A DNA stretch of 64,000 bases from assembly GCA_039105265.1 (NCBI GenBank), contig JAPFFF010000001.1, positions 10,044,001-10,108,000 on the forward strand. The letters run 5' to 3'. The notes under the pieces are model-generated. The model ran no database searches, was not told the DNA's origin, and saw only the letters and a list, made by a program, of their open reading frames with translations. The position numbers and the translations under genes were made by a program. Within the stretch, counting starts at the first letter, position 1. Every line of letters begins with the position of its first letter. This document shows positions 47,548-57,821 of this stretch, one piece after another. The stretch comes from Tritrichomonas musculus (Eukaryota > Parabasalia > Tritrichomonadida > Tritrichomonadidae).

Positions 47548-49262
47548 TTATTCGATTATTTTTTTGGATGGTATTGGCCCTGATACATGAGATTCTAGAA
47601 TTTCTCTTTTAAGATCACTCATCATACGATTCATTTTTTGATATAATTCGTCTAATTCTAGTCTCATTTCTGAACGATATTTGTCAAAATCTTCTCTTGT
47701 TATATATTCTTGAGAACTCTGGAATTGGGAGGCTTGTGGCCTATTTATTTTCCTTGTTGCATTTTTAGTCCTTTCTAAGTCAGTAGTCTCCATTGAATCT
47801 CTTAATGGAGGTGGCACTTCTGATGAATTTTCATATTGAGCGATATGTCTTTTCTGTGGTGTTAATGGCTGCGTACGATTCTTTGCACCTTTTCTATGAT
47901 ATGTGATTCGGGGAGCAGGTGATGGTGGAGATAATGCACTAAGGCTAGATTGCCTTTTTGCAGATGAAGATAATGTATCAAGGGCGCCACCTGCTTGGAA
48001 GTATTGACGAAATATTTTAGCTATTTCAACAGAGGCATAAAAAAATGGAGATTTGCCTTTTGCATTTCTAATAGTAGGATCAGCTTTGTGATTTAATAAA
48101 ACGTTCACAATTTCAGCACAATCACACATTGTTGCATAATGCATTGGTGAATTACCTTTAATATCTCGCCCATTTATATCAACTCGGCTATCAATTAATT
48201 TTCTGGCAATTTCTGTGCTACCATTCATACAAGCCAAATGAAGAGCTGATTGTCTCTTTCTGTTCGTTGTTGTAATATCAAATCCTCGAAGTAAAATGTC
48301 TATTACTTCTGAATTTGATGAACGAATTGCGATGAAAAGAGGAATTTCATCATTATTATCAACTTTCTTTAATTTAGCACCATGATTAATAAGAATATCA
48401 ACCATAGCTTTGTTTCCCATTTTAGCTGCAATGTGAAGAGCAGTTTGATTTAAAAAAATCATTAATGAATTCCATCATAAGATTAATAAAAAAAAAAACA
48501 ATATTAGCTTTGTTCACTTTTGCACCTTTTTCTAAAAGAAATTCAGCAACATCAGGATATCCGTATTTCACTGCAATATGAAGAGGAGTCATATAAGAAT
48601 ATATATATATATAAAAACTCCTTTTTTCCTTGAATAATCAATTTCAGCTTTGAATGAAAGCAAAACCGTAATAACATCTTCATGTCCATTTGCTGCTGCA
48701 TAATGCATTGGAGCCCAATAAATATAGTTTTAGAAATCCCATGAAAAAGAAAAATAAAGCTTCATTATGAGAAAAAAAAAAAGATATAAAACATCAACTG
48801 AGTGTACATCTGCTTTTGATGAGCATAAATATTTAACAACATTAGGAAAGCCATTTTCTGAGGCATAATGAAGTGGAGTTTTATAATGGAAAAAAATCAA
48901 ACTTGATTTCTAACAAAAATAAAAAACTCGATTCTAAGATTATTTAATTGAACGTCATAAAATAAAAAATAAAAAACTTTTGGATTAATCTCGGCGTGTC
49001 CTTCAACTAAAAGTAAAACGATTAAAACATTATCATTACAACAGGCAACATGCAAAGGTGTTTGCCCAGCATTATTGGTTATATTACAATCTGCACCATT
49101 GTCGATCAAAAAACGAACAACGTCTTCATGTTGTTTTTGAACTGCACGATGTAGAGCAGTCCAGTGATCGCTTGTTTGAGTGTCGATATTTGTACCTCGA
49201 TTTATTAGAAATTTAACTCGATGGAGATCTCCAGAATTTGCCGCGGCATGTAAGGAGGTCAT
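47548..49262 (-). CDS. Ankyrin-repeat protein, coding sequence interrupted four times
   Basis: Read from the ATG at 49262, ankyrin repeats follow one another (TSLHAAANSG, TALHRAVQKQ, TPLHVACCND, TPLHYASENG, APMHYAAANG, TPLHIAVKYG, TALHIAAKMG, PLFIAIRSSN, SALHLACMNG, SPMHYATMCD, SPFFYASVEI). The junctions before repeats 4, 5, 6 and 7 each contain an AT-rich insert of 95, 75, 26 or 52 bp with stops or frame changes. Removing the four inserts gives one frame of about 490 residues: 11 repeats, then a Ser/Pro/Arg-rich linker and a C-terminal coiled coil (EDFDKYRSEMRLELDELYQK). A conventional gene finder would split it into two genes at 47548-48462 and 48897-49262. Introns are the simplest reading; a pseudogene is the alternative. 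Confidence 0.6.
48448..48499 (-). other. Ankyrin gene insert 4 (52 bp), putative intron
   Basis: Minus-strand start GTTTTTTTTTTT, end GATTTTTTTAAAT, between ...VNKANI and QTALHIAAKMG. It shifts the frame unless removed. Confidence 0.45.
48593..48618 (-). other. Ankyrin gene insert 3 (26 bp), putative mini-intron
   Basis: Minus-strand start GTTTTTATAT, end ATTCTTAT. Removing exactly these 26 bases joins EIDYSRKKG to MTPLHIAVKYG, restoring a standard 33-residue ankyrin repeat with no residue gained or lost. Confidence 0.5.
48718..48792 (-). other. Ankyrin gene insert 2 (75 bp), putative intron
   Basis: Minus-strand start GTTTTATATC, end AACTATATTTAT, between ...DVHSVD and WAPMHYAAANG. Length is a multiple of three, but it contains an in-frame TAA. 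Confidence 0.45.
48883..48977 (-). other. Ankyrin gene insert 1 (95 bp), putative intron
   Basis: Minus-strand start GTTTTTTATTTTTT, end TTTTTTTCCATTAT, between ...EINPK and KTPLHYASENG. It contains an in-frame TGA. No AG at the 3' boundary. Confidence 0.45.
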
Positions 49263-49417
49263 TTTGCTAAAGATTTTTTGTACGTTAAGATAAATAGCAG
49301 AAAATTCAATAATTTATCAAAAAATAATAACTTTTCAAATATAAATTTTATTCATTACAATCTACGTTTACCATTTATTAATCTATTTTTTAATACACAA
49401 CAAAATAAAAAGAGCAA

Positions 49418-51226
49418 TTAAACTTCAGGAACATCAGTTTCGGCTTCATGATTTTCATTTGAATCTAATTGATCATCTTTAAATTCAGCATCAGATTTTT
49501 GTTTTTTGTCATTATTTATTTCATCTGTTTCAATGCTTTCAACAGATTTATCGTCACTATTATCAACTTGTTTCATTTCTTTTTCGCGCCTGATATAGTC
49601 TTCTTCCATATCTTCTTCTTTTGATAGACGAAAGATATTTTTAATTGGCCCCCACAAGAAGAAAATGCTGATGAAACAGCTCATTAAATGAGAAAGTGGA
49701 TAGCACCAAATAATTCTAGCTCCATCATGTGGATCTGTATAATATAGAACGAGAACAAGAATGACAATTGTGACAAAATTATTGATAAATGATAACATTG
49801 TGGCCCTTGGCCCCATTTGAATGGCTTGGAGCATTGATTGCGCATTAAGTTTAACGCCTGAAATTGGCCCAAGTCCATTATTGTAAGCAACCATTTTCTC
49901 AGCGTATTTCAAATATCCTTCTCCATTACTAAACATTTTTGAAAGAGTTCTTGGAATTGACCAAGTCAGTATACATGTTACTGCGCCCCATATCAGCATT
50001 AACCAAAAAATGTGAATAGTTAATTTCAAATATCTTTTGTATCTTTTAGCGGCAAATGCATATGATGCTGCTGGTATAAAAGCTTGTGAAATTGCATTAA
50101 AAATTGAGTGCGTTAAATTGCAAATACGAATAGCAGCATTAAAACCTGCCATTGAATCAGAAAATTCCTGAGGATCATTACCACAAGCCATTCCAATATA
50201 TTTTCGAACCATAATCGAAGGGACACATATAGACAACTGAGCAATAAGCGAGCTAGTTCCAACTTTTAGTGCTGGCCATGTATTTGGGCTGAATTTTTTC
50301 AATAACTGATTCAACTGCGGCTTAACGCCAAACTTGTGGCAATAAAACAATATTAAAATTGTGATTGCTGGAATAAATTCAGAAAGAACTGTAGCTGATG
50401 ATGCACCTATAATTCCAGTTTTAAAAACAAAGAGGAAAATTGGATTAAATACAGCCATGTTCAAAAATAAGCAAGCAACGTTTGACATACCAAAAAGAAA
50501 TGTACGACCTTCGCCTTGCAAGCATCCGCCTGCTGCCAGGAAAATACATGTATTAAATGCAAAAATTGAGAGTGGCTCCATGTATTTAAATCCTTGATCA
50601 ACAATATGGTCATCAGCGCCAAACCACCTTGCACAAGGTTTTAAGATAGGTAATAAAACTGCTGCAACAATTGCGCCACAAACAAATGACAATCTAATAA
50701 GATCTGCTATAATCTGTCCTGCTTCTTTTGATTTTCCTTTTCCATATAAAAAAGAAACCTGCGTTGCTGCAGCAATAGCCAAGAAAAATCCAAAAGCTCT
50801 TCCAATACCATCAAAAGCGTTCATGGTTGAAACTGCTGATAAACCATCATCCCCACATGCTTTTGAAATCCAAATAGTAGTAATAACTCCATAAAGTCCA
50901 TTGGTAACTTGGGAAAGTAAAGGTCCAACGCTGAGTTTAAAAATTGTCTTGAGTGGTTTACTCCCTCCAAGTCTTAGATCTTCAGGTGTAAGCTTTCCAC
51001 GTGGTTGAGTATCTCCATTTGGAGTTACTAAACTTTCATTATTTTTTTCATCGTCTTTTTGAGTATTAACGCCAGCATCTGACACTTGACTTCCTTTTCT
51101 GCTTAAATTTGAAATGTCTTTTTCGCCAGGATCAACAGTTATTTTAGATATTTCCACATCGTGGCCCTGAAAATCATTAGAATTAGATGGATTGAGAGGT
51201 TCTTCAAGTGATTTTATGTTAGTCAT
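49418..51226 (-). CDS. MATE-family multidrug/toxin exporter
   Basis: 602 residues; MATE proteins are H+- or Na+-coupled exporters of cationic compounds with 12 membrane helices. The core (about 95-525) has the two MatE halves: ...SVGPLLSQVTNGLYGVITTI opens the first and KVGTSSLIAQLSICVPSIMV the second. Family phrases such as CLQGEGRT (after helix 5), NAISQAFIPAASYAFAAKRY and the polar helix pattern fit. A hydrophilic N-terminus of about 90 residues and an acidic Lys/Asp/Glu/Ser-rich C-terminus of about 75 extend beyond the usual 450 residues and are probably cytosolic regulatory tails. It is divergent from VPS53 with about 727 bp between starts. The substrate is unknown; a role in drug tolerance is possible but not shown. 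Confidence 0.9.
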   Translation of the reverse strand: MTNIKSLEEPLNPSNSNDFQGHDVEISKITVDPGEKDISNLSRKGSQVSDAGVNTQKDDEKNNESLVTPNGDTQPRGKLTPEDLRLGGSKPLKTIFKLSVGPLLSQVTNGLYGVITTIWISKACGDDGLSAVSTMNAFDGIGRAFGFFLAIAAATQVSFLYGKGKSKEAGQIIADLIRLSFVCGAIVAAVLLPILKPCARWFGADDHIVDQGFKYMEPLSIFAFNTCIFLAAGGCLQGEGRTFLFGMSNVACLFLNMAVFNPIFLFVFKTGIIGASSATVLSEFIPAITILILFYCHKFGVKPQLNQLLKKFSPNTWPALKVGTSSLIAQLSICVPSIMVRKYIGMACGNDPQEFSDSMAGFNAAIRICNLTHSIFNAISQAFIPAASYAFAAKRYKRYLKLTIHIFWLMLIWGAVTCILTWSIPRTLSKMFSNGEGYLKYAEKMVAYNNGLGPISGVKLNAQSMLQAIQMGPRATMLSFINNFVTIVILVLVLYYTDPHDGARIIWCYPLSHLMSCFISIFFLWGPIKNIFRLSKEEDMEEDYIRREKEMKQVDNSDDKSVESIETDEINNDKKQKSDAEFKDDQLDSNENHEAETDVPEV

Positions 51227-51953
51227 AATAAAGTGAGTTGAAAAATAATTTTAAAAGAAATTATAACTTCAAATTCAATATCATTCTACAACATAATTTT
51301 TCTTTAATTATATAAGTTTTGCCTTTTTAAAAAAAGCAAATAGCATTAAGTTTATTCTTTAAAAAGTGATCGTAAATTCCATTCTTTCTCAAATATTTGA
51401 ATAAATTAATAAAGTTGAATATTCAATTTTTTTAGAATAAATTACAGTTGAATATAAATACATTGAAAGGAAGTTGAATATTCAATTTTTTTCAGATTCG
51501 AGATATCTTCATAATAATAATATAACAAATAATGAAAAAATACTTTTTCTAATTTCTTTTAAAATAATTAATATGGTATCCTGGATAGAATTCACAATTT
51601 CTTTATTTTATTTGATGAAATATTTTTGGGTAAAGCAAAATTAACTCATAAAATAAAATAAAATAAAAAAAAGTTAAATATCACAGAAATATTTGCTGTT
51701 GGCGAGATATTGTTAATTACTGATAAGGTATATAACAAAAAAAAAAAAAAAACAATTTTCAAAAAAATTAGGATTTTTATTTATTTATAATTGTGGTAAA
51801 ATGTCTTAAATCATTAATTGTTTTTCGGTTTCCTGGAAATATCTTACAAAATATGTAGATTTGTGTTTGTTAATATAATTGACCTTATCTACATTTTTTG
51901 AAACATTTACAAAATATTCTTTGACCTTAAAATTTTATTACATAAATTTTTAT
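51227..51953. promoter_or_regulatory. Upstream region between MATE and VPS53
   Basis: About 730 bp of AT-rich DNA. It contains two near-identical words, GAATATTCAATTTTTTT at about 51417-51433 and GTTGAATATTCAATTTTTTT at about 51472-51491, and a 17-A run near 51738. The repeated GAATATTCAA palindromes could be protein-binding sites; not tested. Confidence 0.3.
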
Positions 51954-54224
51954 ATGTCTTCAGATCCGCTTTTGATTGATAATATTGATGCTCAATTATC
52001 GACAAATGATTTTGATGCGGTTTCATATATCGACAATCTCCTTCCAGATGATGGTTCTTTAATGAATGTTTCATTATTGATACAAAAAATACAATCTCGT
52101 GTACAGTCTACAACAATTTCACTTAGAGATGCTGTTCGTTCATATTCTTCTATTGGAAATAATAATAGCGAAATATTAAATGATACTCGAAGTTCAATCA
52201 ACGTTCTTTCTGATCGTATTCAAAATATCCGCGATCAAGCAACCGAGACGGAAAATGTGATTTCGCGAATTTGTAAAGATATTAAGCCTCTTGATAATGC
52301 TAAAAAAAATCTCACCACAACTGTAACTACTTTAAGAAGACTTCAAATGATGGCAACTACAATTAAACAGCTTGAAATTAATATTGACCAAGTGAATTAC
52401 TCCCAATGCGCTGCAAATATACTTGCTTTAACAACTTTTATAGAAGATTTTAAAAAATATGAATCTGCTCCACAACTTGAACCACTTTTAAGTAAATTTT
52501 ATGATCTTAAGCGCATACTTCGTAATAAAATAAATACCGAATGGACAACCAAAATAAGTAATGGAGTAAACACCCAATCAAGCTTACCTATTTGTGCAGT
52601 GATTGATGCTTATGCTGGTGATTTTAGATCTTCAACAATTGAAGATTTCTGTGAAAAATTTTTAGCTCCTTATGAAGATGCGTTTCGTGATAGCGGATTA
52701 AGCGAAATACATTCTCGATATGATTGGTTTGTTCATCATGCTAGTTTTTTCAATAAAACATATCAAAGTTCATTTCCCAAAGAATGGAGAATGTTATATC
52801 ATCTTGCTCGTCTCTTTTGTGCCAAAACCACTCGCCATCTAAATCGGATTTTAAAAAAGCAAGCTCAGCTTGATGTCAAGCAATATTTACGTGCTTTTGA
52901 ACTTACAGTAAAATTTGAGCAAAAATTGGCTGAACTTTTTTCGACAGTTAAAACTGTTTATATTGATGAGAATACACCAATGCCAGATTTTCCTGAAACA
53001 GCAGAAGGTGTGTGCGAAAAATATGCATGGATTCAGCGTCGTGATAATCATACAGGTGAAATTGTTAAAGATCCTGCCAATGAATTTATAGGAACAATAG
53101 CATCTGCCTTTGCACCACATATTGATGTTTATTTAAGTGCTGAGAGAGCAAACTTTGAGAAGATTATTAAAGAAACAGAAAACAGACCAGAAAACGATAT
53201 AGATAACATATCAAAGACAATGGAAAGCTCAACAACATTGATTATGCTGATGAAAAGTTGTCTTGATAAATGTGCAGGCTTCAATGTTAAACAATCTCTT
53301 CTCGACTTATTTAAAATGCTCAAGGAGCTTCTCAAGCAATATGCGAATATGCTTTCTCGAATTATGCCAACCAAGCCTAAGAAAGACGAGCATTATATAC
53401 TGATGTGTTGTGTTCCCAACACCTCATCGCTTCTTCTTTCAATTGTTGACTCACTTTCAACGAAAGTTTCATCTCTTATTGATACAAATACGAATTCTAA
53501 TATTAATTTGAATTCTTCTTCATCATCACCCAATCTTCCATTAGCCAATTCAAGATCTAAAAGTAGGAATTACTCAATCGCTAGAGGTCCACAAACCGAA
53601 ACAATCAATGTAGATGATGTCAAAGACAGTGTTGGTGCTGAATTAAGAAAGCAACTTCTAATTATTGTTGATGCTGTAATTCGTGAATGCGATACACCTT
53701 TGAGTCAAATCGTTTCCAATCAATGGCAAACAGCTGATTTCGATTCAGGAAACCTTCCTCCTCGACTTACAGAAATTTTGTTTAATAGATTTAGAATAAT
53801 TAACTCCTGGCTCTCAAATGAAAATATAAATCGACTCCGATCTCCTTTTGCCCAAAGAGTTGTTGCTGCTATCCGTGACTCAATGTTTAGGTCAAGAAGT
53901 GGAAATATTGTTAAAACAGCTTCCAGAATTGCAATTGCAGCGAAAGAATTAAAAATAATCGTTCAAGAATGCACAAGTGCCGAAAGTGACTTTGCAAAAA
54001 AGAGAATTGATTATGAATTCATTCAACTCGAGACAGAACTCATTATTTTGTGTTGCCCTGATATCGCAATGACGGTAACTTATATTACAAAAGCGCCAAA
54101 ACCTTCAAAAGAGCATTTTTTGTCAATTGTGAGACTTCGTGGCTACACAAGTTCTGAAGAGCAGGCAAAATATGCTGCTGAATATGATAAACAGTCGCAA
54201 CTTTTGAAAAACGAACTTCGTTAA
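51954..54224 (+). CDS. VPS53: VPS53, subunit of the GARP/EARP tethering complexes
   Basis: The open frame starts at a TTG (51879); the first ATG is at 51954 (MSSDPLLIDNIDAQLSTNDF), giving 756 residues. GARP tethers endosome-derived vesicles at the trans-Golgi network; EARP acts in recycling. N-terminal similarity to VPS53 is clear: FDAVSYIDNLLPDDGSLMNV (family 'FNAVDYINELFPTEQSLANI'), QNIRDQATETENVISRICKD (family '[20 protein letters not shown]') and DIKPLDNAKKNLTTTVTTLR (family 'DIKQLDHAKRHLTTSITTL'). The helical-rod remainder fits the CATCHR fold. A Ser/Asn-rich insert (about residues 510-545) interrupts it. Length is near the usual 700-830. Confidence 0.92.
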   Translation: MSSDPLLIDNIDAQLSTNDFDAVSYIDNLLPDDGSLMNVSLLIQKIQSRVQSTTISLRDAVRSYSSIGNNNSEILNDTRSSINVLSDRIQNIRDQATETENVISRICKDIKPLDNAKKNLTTTVTTLRRLQMMATTIKQLEINIDQVNYSQCAANILALTTFIEDFKKYESAPQLEPLLSKFYDLKRILRNKINTEWTTKISNGVNTQSSLPICAVIDAYAGDFRSSTIEDFCEKFLAPYEDAFRDSGLSEIHSRYDWFVHHASFFNKTYQSSFPKEWRMLYHLARLFCAKTTRHLNRILKKQAQLDVKQYLRAFELTVKFEQKLAELFSTVKTVYIDENTPMPDFPETAEGVCEKYAWIQRRDNHTGEIVKDPANEFIGTIASAFAPHIDVYLSAERANFEKIIKETENRPENDIDNISKTMESSTTLIMLMKSCLDKCAGFNVKQSLLDLFKMLKELLKQYANMLSRIMPTKPKKDEHYILMCCVPNTSSLLLSIVDSLSTKVSSLIDTNTNSNINLNSSSSSPNLPLANSRSKSRNYSIARGPQTETINVDDVKDSVGAELRKQLLIIVDAVIRECDTPLSQIVSNQWQTADFDSGNLPPRLTEILFNRFRIINSWLSNENINRLRSPFAQRVVAAIRDSMFRSRSGNIVKTASRIAIAAKELKIIVQECTSAESDFAKKRIDYEFIQLETELIILCCPDIAMTVTYITKAPKPSKEHFLSIVRLRGYTSSEEQAKYAAEYDKQSQLLKNELR

Positions 54225-54611
54225 GAATGGAATGATTTTAATTATTTTATTGAAGAAAAAAAATATGAAATGATGTATTGTTAGGATTGGCTAATTCCTG
54301 ATTTTAATGTTTTATTTGTTAGTTTTGTTGTATATTAAATATTATTAATTTTAATTTATATATCATATTTCATAGATTATAATAATTTGGTGATTTTTCA
54401 TGCATTCATATGTGTTATAATCTTTTTTTTAACTAAATTTAAATTATATCGATATAGATTTATTCATTACATTTAAAAATATGATTGGGACAAAATTTGA
54501 ATTATAATTTATATTTTTATAGAGACAATTGAATGATGCATTGAAAACATTCTTCACAAAAACTTCAAATGAAAATATAAAATTTTACAAAACATCAAAA
54601 TCCAATTTGCA
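54225..54611. other. Intergenic, no feature seen
   Basis: 387 bp, AT-rich, between VPS53 and the surface-protein gene. It should contain the promoter of the latter. No repeat or RNA gene recognised. Confidence 0.4.
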
Positions 54612-56408
54612 ATGCTCATCAATTTAACATTAATTAATCTAATTTCTTCGAATTATTCACCTTCCCCATTAATTTCAAGTTCAGCCATTAATCCATTAAT
54701 TCAATCTTCTTATATCTCTAGATCTTTTTCGCATTTTGCTTATTTCCCAATTTTTTATAAATTTAAAGCTTATTCAACTCATTTTTTGCATTTTTTAAAA
54801 ACGCCTTTTAGGAGTGATTCTGATGTTATTACTTACGGGTTAGCATATATGTGCTTCCTTATTCGAGATCTAGATATATCCACTTATCCTAATCTAGATA
54901 CGCTAATTTTTAGGCTTTGTGTTTTTCAGGACACAAATAGTTTTATATATGGAAATAGAATTTCATTAATTGATATTTCAAAAACAATATTCGAAAATGG
55001 AAAAGGTGAAAATGCAATTGAAGTTAAAAATTGCAATGAAATTTATATTTCAAAGACAGTATTTCAAAAATGTGTTTTTAATAATTCCTTAATTTTGAGC
55101 GATAAAACGAGCACATTTGTTTTCCAAGACTCTGAAATAATTGATTGCGAGTGTAAAATTGCTTTTGGTATTCCAAATACAATTTCAAAAGCTTCTATCA
55201 ACTTCAATAATTTTATTAATGTTGGAGAATATTTATTCCCTTTTTTACAAATAACTATTTCGCACAGTTATTTTAAGGATGTAAAGTATATCATGAAATG
55301 CGATGACACTCCAATGGGATGTTTAAATGATGTGAAAATTGTAGATTGTTCAGCAGATGGAAAATTGCCTGATGGTTATAGTGGCTCGTTTATCAAATTA
55401 AATGGTACTCCTGTCATCATAGAAACTTTTCAAACAAATGATTGCCAATTTACTGTATTTACGCAATACACCCCTCCAGCAACTATAACGCCAACTCCAA
55501 TGGCCACGTCAACTCCAATGGCCACGCCAACTCAAAGCGCAACAGAATCGCCGACTCCATCACAATCCATACCAGATCCAACTCCAAGTGCATCAGTCCC
55601 GCATCCTACTTTAACTGAAACCCCTTCTGTATCTCCTATGGCAACACCCTCTATATCAATTACGCCGGAACCATCTCAATCTTATGAAGTTTATGCCTCA
55701 GCCTCTCCAACTCCTCATCCAACAGAAACAGTTTCATCTTCTCCATTACCATCTAGAACTCCAGAAGCAACTCTAACAGCAACTGAAACTCCAACTGAAT
55801 CTGCAACTGAAACCCCAACTGAAACCCCAACTGAATCTGCAACTGAAACCCCAACTGAATCTGCAACTGAAACCCCAACTGAATCTGCAACTGAAACCCC
55901 AACTGAATCTGCAACTGAAACTCCAGCTGAATCTGCAACTGAAACCCCAACTGAATCTGCAACTGAAACCCCAATTGAATCTGCAACTGAAACCCCACCA
56001 GCAACCGTATTGCAATCACCAACATCAACAACATCATTATCACCTATGCCAACATCATCACCAAAGCCAACCCCAAATATTCCTTTAATTCTAGCAATTG
56101 TGATTCCAGTTATTATTGCGATTATTCTCCTTATTATTTTACTTTATTTCTGTATTCGAAAATGTTTAGATATGCATCAAGAAAATCTTTTAGATCGCGG
56201 GTTTATACTAAAATATAGTAGTGTTGATAATGATGAAACAACATCTGATAGAAGTAATCCATTGAACTTACAGAGTGATTCGTTAGCAAACGATGAACCT
56301 TCAGATGATGACGACGAAGAGTTCTTTGGTAATAGATCACGAAATAGAAACAAATATATTAATCAAAATGATGAAAATATTGAAAATACTAGTTCATCCT
56401 CATTGTAA
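54612..56408 (+). CDS. Mucin-like type I surface protein with Thr/Pro/Glu repeats
   Basis: 598 residues. The N-terminus (MLINLTLINLISSNYSPSPL) looks like a short signal peptide. Residues about 30-290 are beta-rich and resemble the parallel beta-helix ectodomains of trichomonad surface proteins (FENGKGENAIEVKNCNEIYI; FQKCVFNNSLILSDKTSTFV), with scattered Cys. About 295-490 is a Thr/Pro/Ser stalk with a tandem TESATETP unit (about ten copies, 55780-56000), a good O-glycosylation region. About 491-515 is a membrane helix (IPLILAIVIPVIIAIILLII) followed by RKC and an acidic cytosolic tail with Ser/Asp clusters. An adhesin or receptor-like role at the parasite surface is likely by architecture; no ligand can be named. 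Confidence 0.8.
   Translation: MLINLTLINLISSNYSPSPLISSSAINPLIQSSYISRSFSHFAYFPIFYKFKAYSTHFLHFLKTPFRSDSDVITYGLAYMCFLIRDLDISTYPNLDTLIFRLCVFQDTNSFIYGNRISLIDISKTIFENGKGENAIEVKNCNEIYISKTVFQKCVFNNSLILSDKTSTFVFQDSEIIDCECKIAFGIPNTISKASINFNNFINVGEYLFPFLQITISHSYFKDVKYIMKCDDTPMGCLNDVKIVDCSADGKLPDGYSGSFIKLNGTPVIIETFQTNDCQFTVFTQYTPPATITPTPMATSTPMATPTQSATESPTPSQSIPDPTPSASVPHPTLTETPSVSPMATPSISITPEPSQSYEVYASASPTPHPTETVSSSPLPSRTPEATLTATETPTESATETPTETPTESATETPTESATETPTESATETPTESATETPAESATETPTESATETPIESATETPPATVLQSPTSTTSLSPMPTSSPKPTPNIPLILAIVIPVIIAIILLIILLYFCIRKCLDMHQENLLDRGFILKYSSVDNDETTSDRSNPLNLQSDSLANDEPSDDDDEEFFGNRSRNRNKYINQNDENIENTSSSSL
55780..56000 (+). repeat. Tandem 24-bp repeat encoding TESATETP
   Basis: About nine units of ACTGAATCTGCAACTGAAAC plus CCCA, with one-base variants (CCAGCTGAA, CCAATTGAA). 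Near identity at DNA level suggests recent expansion and likely length variation between strains. Confidence 0.85.
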
Positions 56409-56519
56409 TTATATATAAATTGTTAGATATTCATATTTTTTTTTTATAAAATTTTTAATTGAAAAATTTGAATAATAAGGCAAATAAACGGTCATCTCGT
56501 TTGTTGGTTTTATTCGCAA

Positions 56520-57821
56520 ATGTCTTCTCAACCAAAAGTCAAATCAATTCATGTAATTTTTTATCCGCCAGCGCTTGTTTTAGATCTTCTTGTTGATAAT
56601 ATGATTCAAACAAAGCAAATTAACCTACCCCCAATTACTCCACTCACCGATATTTCTGCACTTGCGCATCGAATCACAATGGAAAATAGTGAATTTAAGC
56701 CTTCGCATGTAGGAAAATTAAAAGTAATTCTTTCTGAAATCCTTGATAAACAACTAATTAATTATAGCGATTTTAAACTTGAGCATATTCATCAAACTCA
56801 CGTGATGCCAATTACCGAATGCCAATTTAATAAAATGGGAGAGAAATTTTTAACATCATCATATGATAGAACAGCCCGCGTGTGGGATACTGAATCTGGT
56901 GAATGTTTGGCAACTTTCAGTGGACATACTAACGCTGTCTACTCATGTTGCTTTAATTTACCTTTCGGAAATCTTGTTGCCACAGCCTCTTTTGATCAAA
57001 CAGCTGGAATATGGAACGTAGCTGATGGAACAAATTCGCATATCTTAAAAGGTCATTCTAAAGAAGTTATTACTGTTAAGTTTGATCCAACTTCAAAGCA
57101 TTTAGCAACTGGATCTATGGACTGCACGGCTCGATTATGGAATGTCGATACTGGCGTTGTTGAGCATGTTTTTGCTGATCATACAGCAGAAGTTATTACT
57201 GTTGATTTTCATCCTACAGACCCATTACTCTTGACATCATCATTTGACAAGTCTGCAAGAATTTGGGATATTAGAAGTGGTGACTGCATTGCCGCTCTTC
57301 GTGGACATAAAGAAGATATATGCGGTGCCTATTTCTCATCAAACGGAAACCTTGTTGCTACAGGCTCTCTTGATAAAACTGCTAGAATTTGGGATGTTCG
57401 ATCAGCTGAAACGCTTCATGTTTTAACAGGGCATGACGGCGAAGTCATCACTATTGCATTTTCTCTCGACAGCACTAAGCTAGCAACAGGTTCTCTTGAC
57501 AGAACAGTTAAGATTTGGTCTGTTGCAACAGGAAATCAGATATGCACATGTACTGGTCATACAGATGAAGTAGGAAAAGTAATGTTTAATCCTACAGGAA
57601 AAACAGTTTTAACAGCTTCAGATGATGCAACAAGTAAAATATTTGATACAACTACAGGAGAGTTACTTCAATCACTTGAAGGTCATACAGATGTTATTCT
57701 TACTTGCGCTTTTAATTATGCAGGTGATAGAATTTTAACTGCTTCAAAAGATAACACTGTTAGAGAATGGAAAGCAACGAAAGTTCAGCATTTTAATGGA
57801 AATGATATATTACCTTTATAA
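56520..57821 (+). CDS. DAW1: DAW1 (ODA16), dynein assembly factor with WD repeats
   Basis: 433 residues (human DAW1 is 415). DAW1/ODA16 is the adaptor that loads outer-arm dynein onto intraflagellar transport. The N-terminal non-WD segment aligns with human DAW1: HVIFYPPALVLDL (human RFLLRYYPPGIILEY), PLTDISALAHRI (human PSTDVSALVEEI), then HVMPITECQFNKMGEKFLTS (human [20 protein letters not shown]). Eight WD40 repeats follow, each ending in xxWD, xxWN or an equivalent (SYDRTARVWDTESG, GSMDCTARLWNVDT, GSLDKTARIWDVRS), with the DAW1 ending EGHTDVILTCAFNYAGD and SKDNTVREW. The presence of DAW1 shows that the organism builds motile flagella with outer dynein arms. Confidence 0.95.
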   Translation: MSSQPKVKSIHVIFYPPALVLDLLVDNMIQTKQINLPPITPLTDISALAHRITMENSEFKPSHVGKLKVILSEILDKQLINYSDFKLEHIHQTHVMPITECQFNKMGEKFLTSSYDRTARVWDTESGECLATFSGHTNAVYSCCFNLPFGNLVATASFDQTAGIWNVADGTNSHILKGHSKEVITVKFDPTSKHLATGSMDCTARLWNVDTGVVEHVFADHTAEVITVDFHPTDPLLLTSSFDKSARIWDIRSGDCIAALRGHKEDICGAYFSSNGNLVATGSLDKTARIWDVRSAETLHVLTGHDGEVITIAFSLDSTKLATGSLDRTVKIWSVATGNQICTCTGHTDEVGKVMFNPTGKTVLTASDDATSKIFDTTTGELLQSLEGHTDVILTCAFNYAGDRILTASKDNTVREWKATKVQHFNGNDILPL

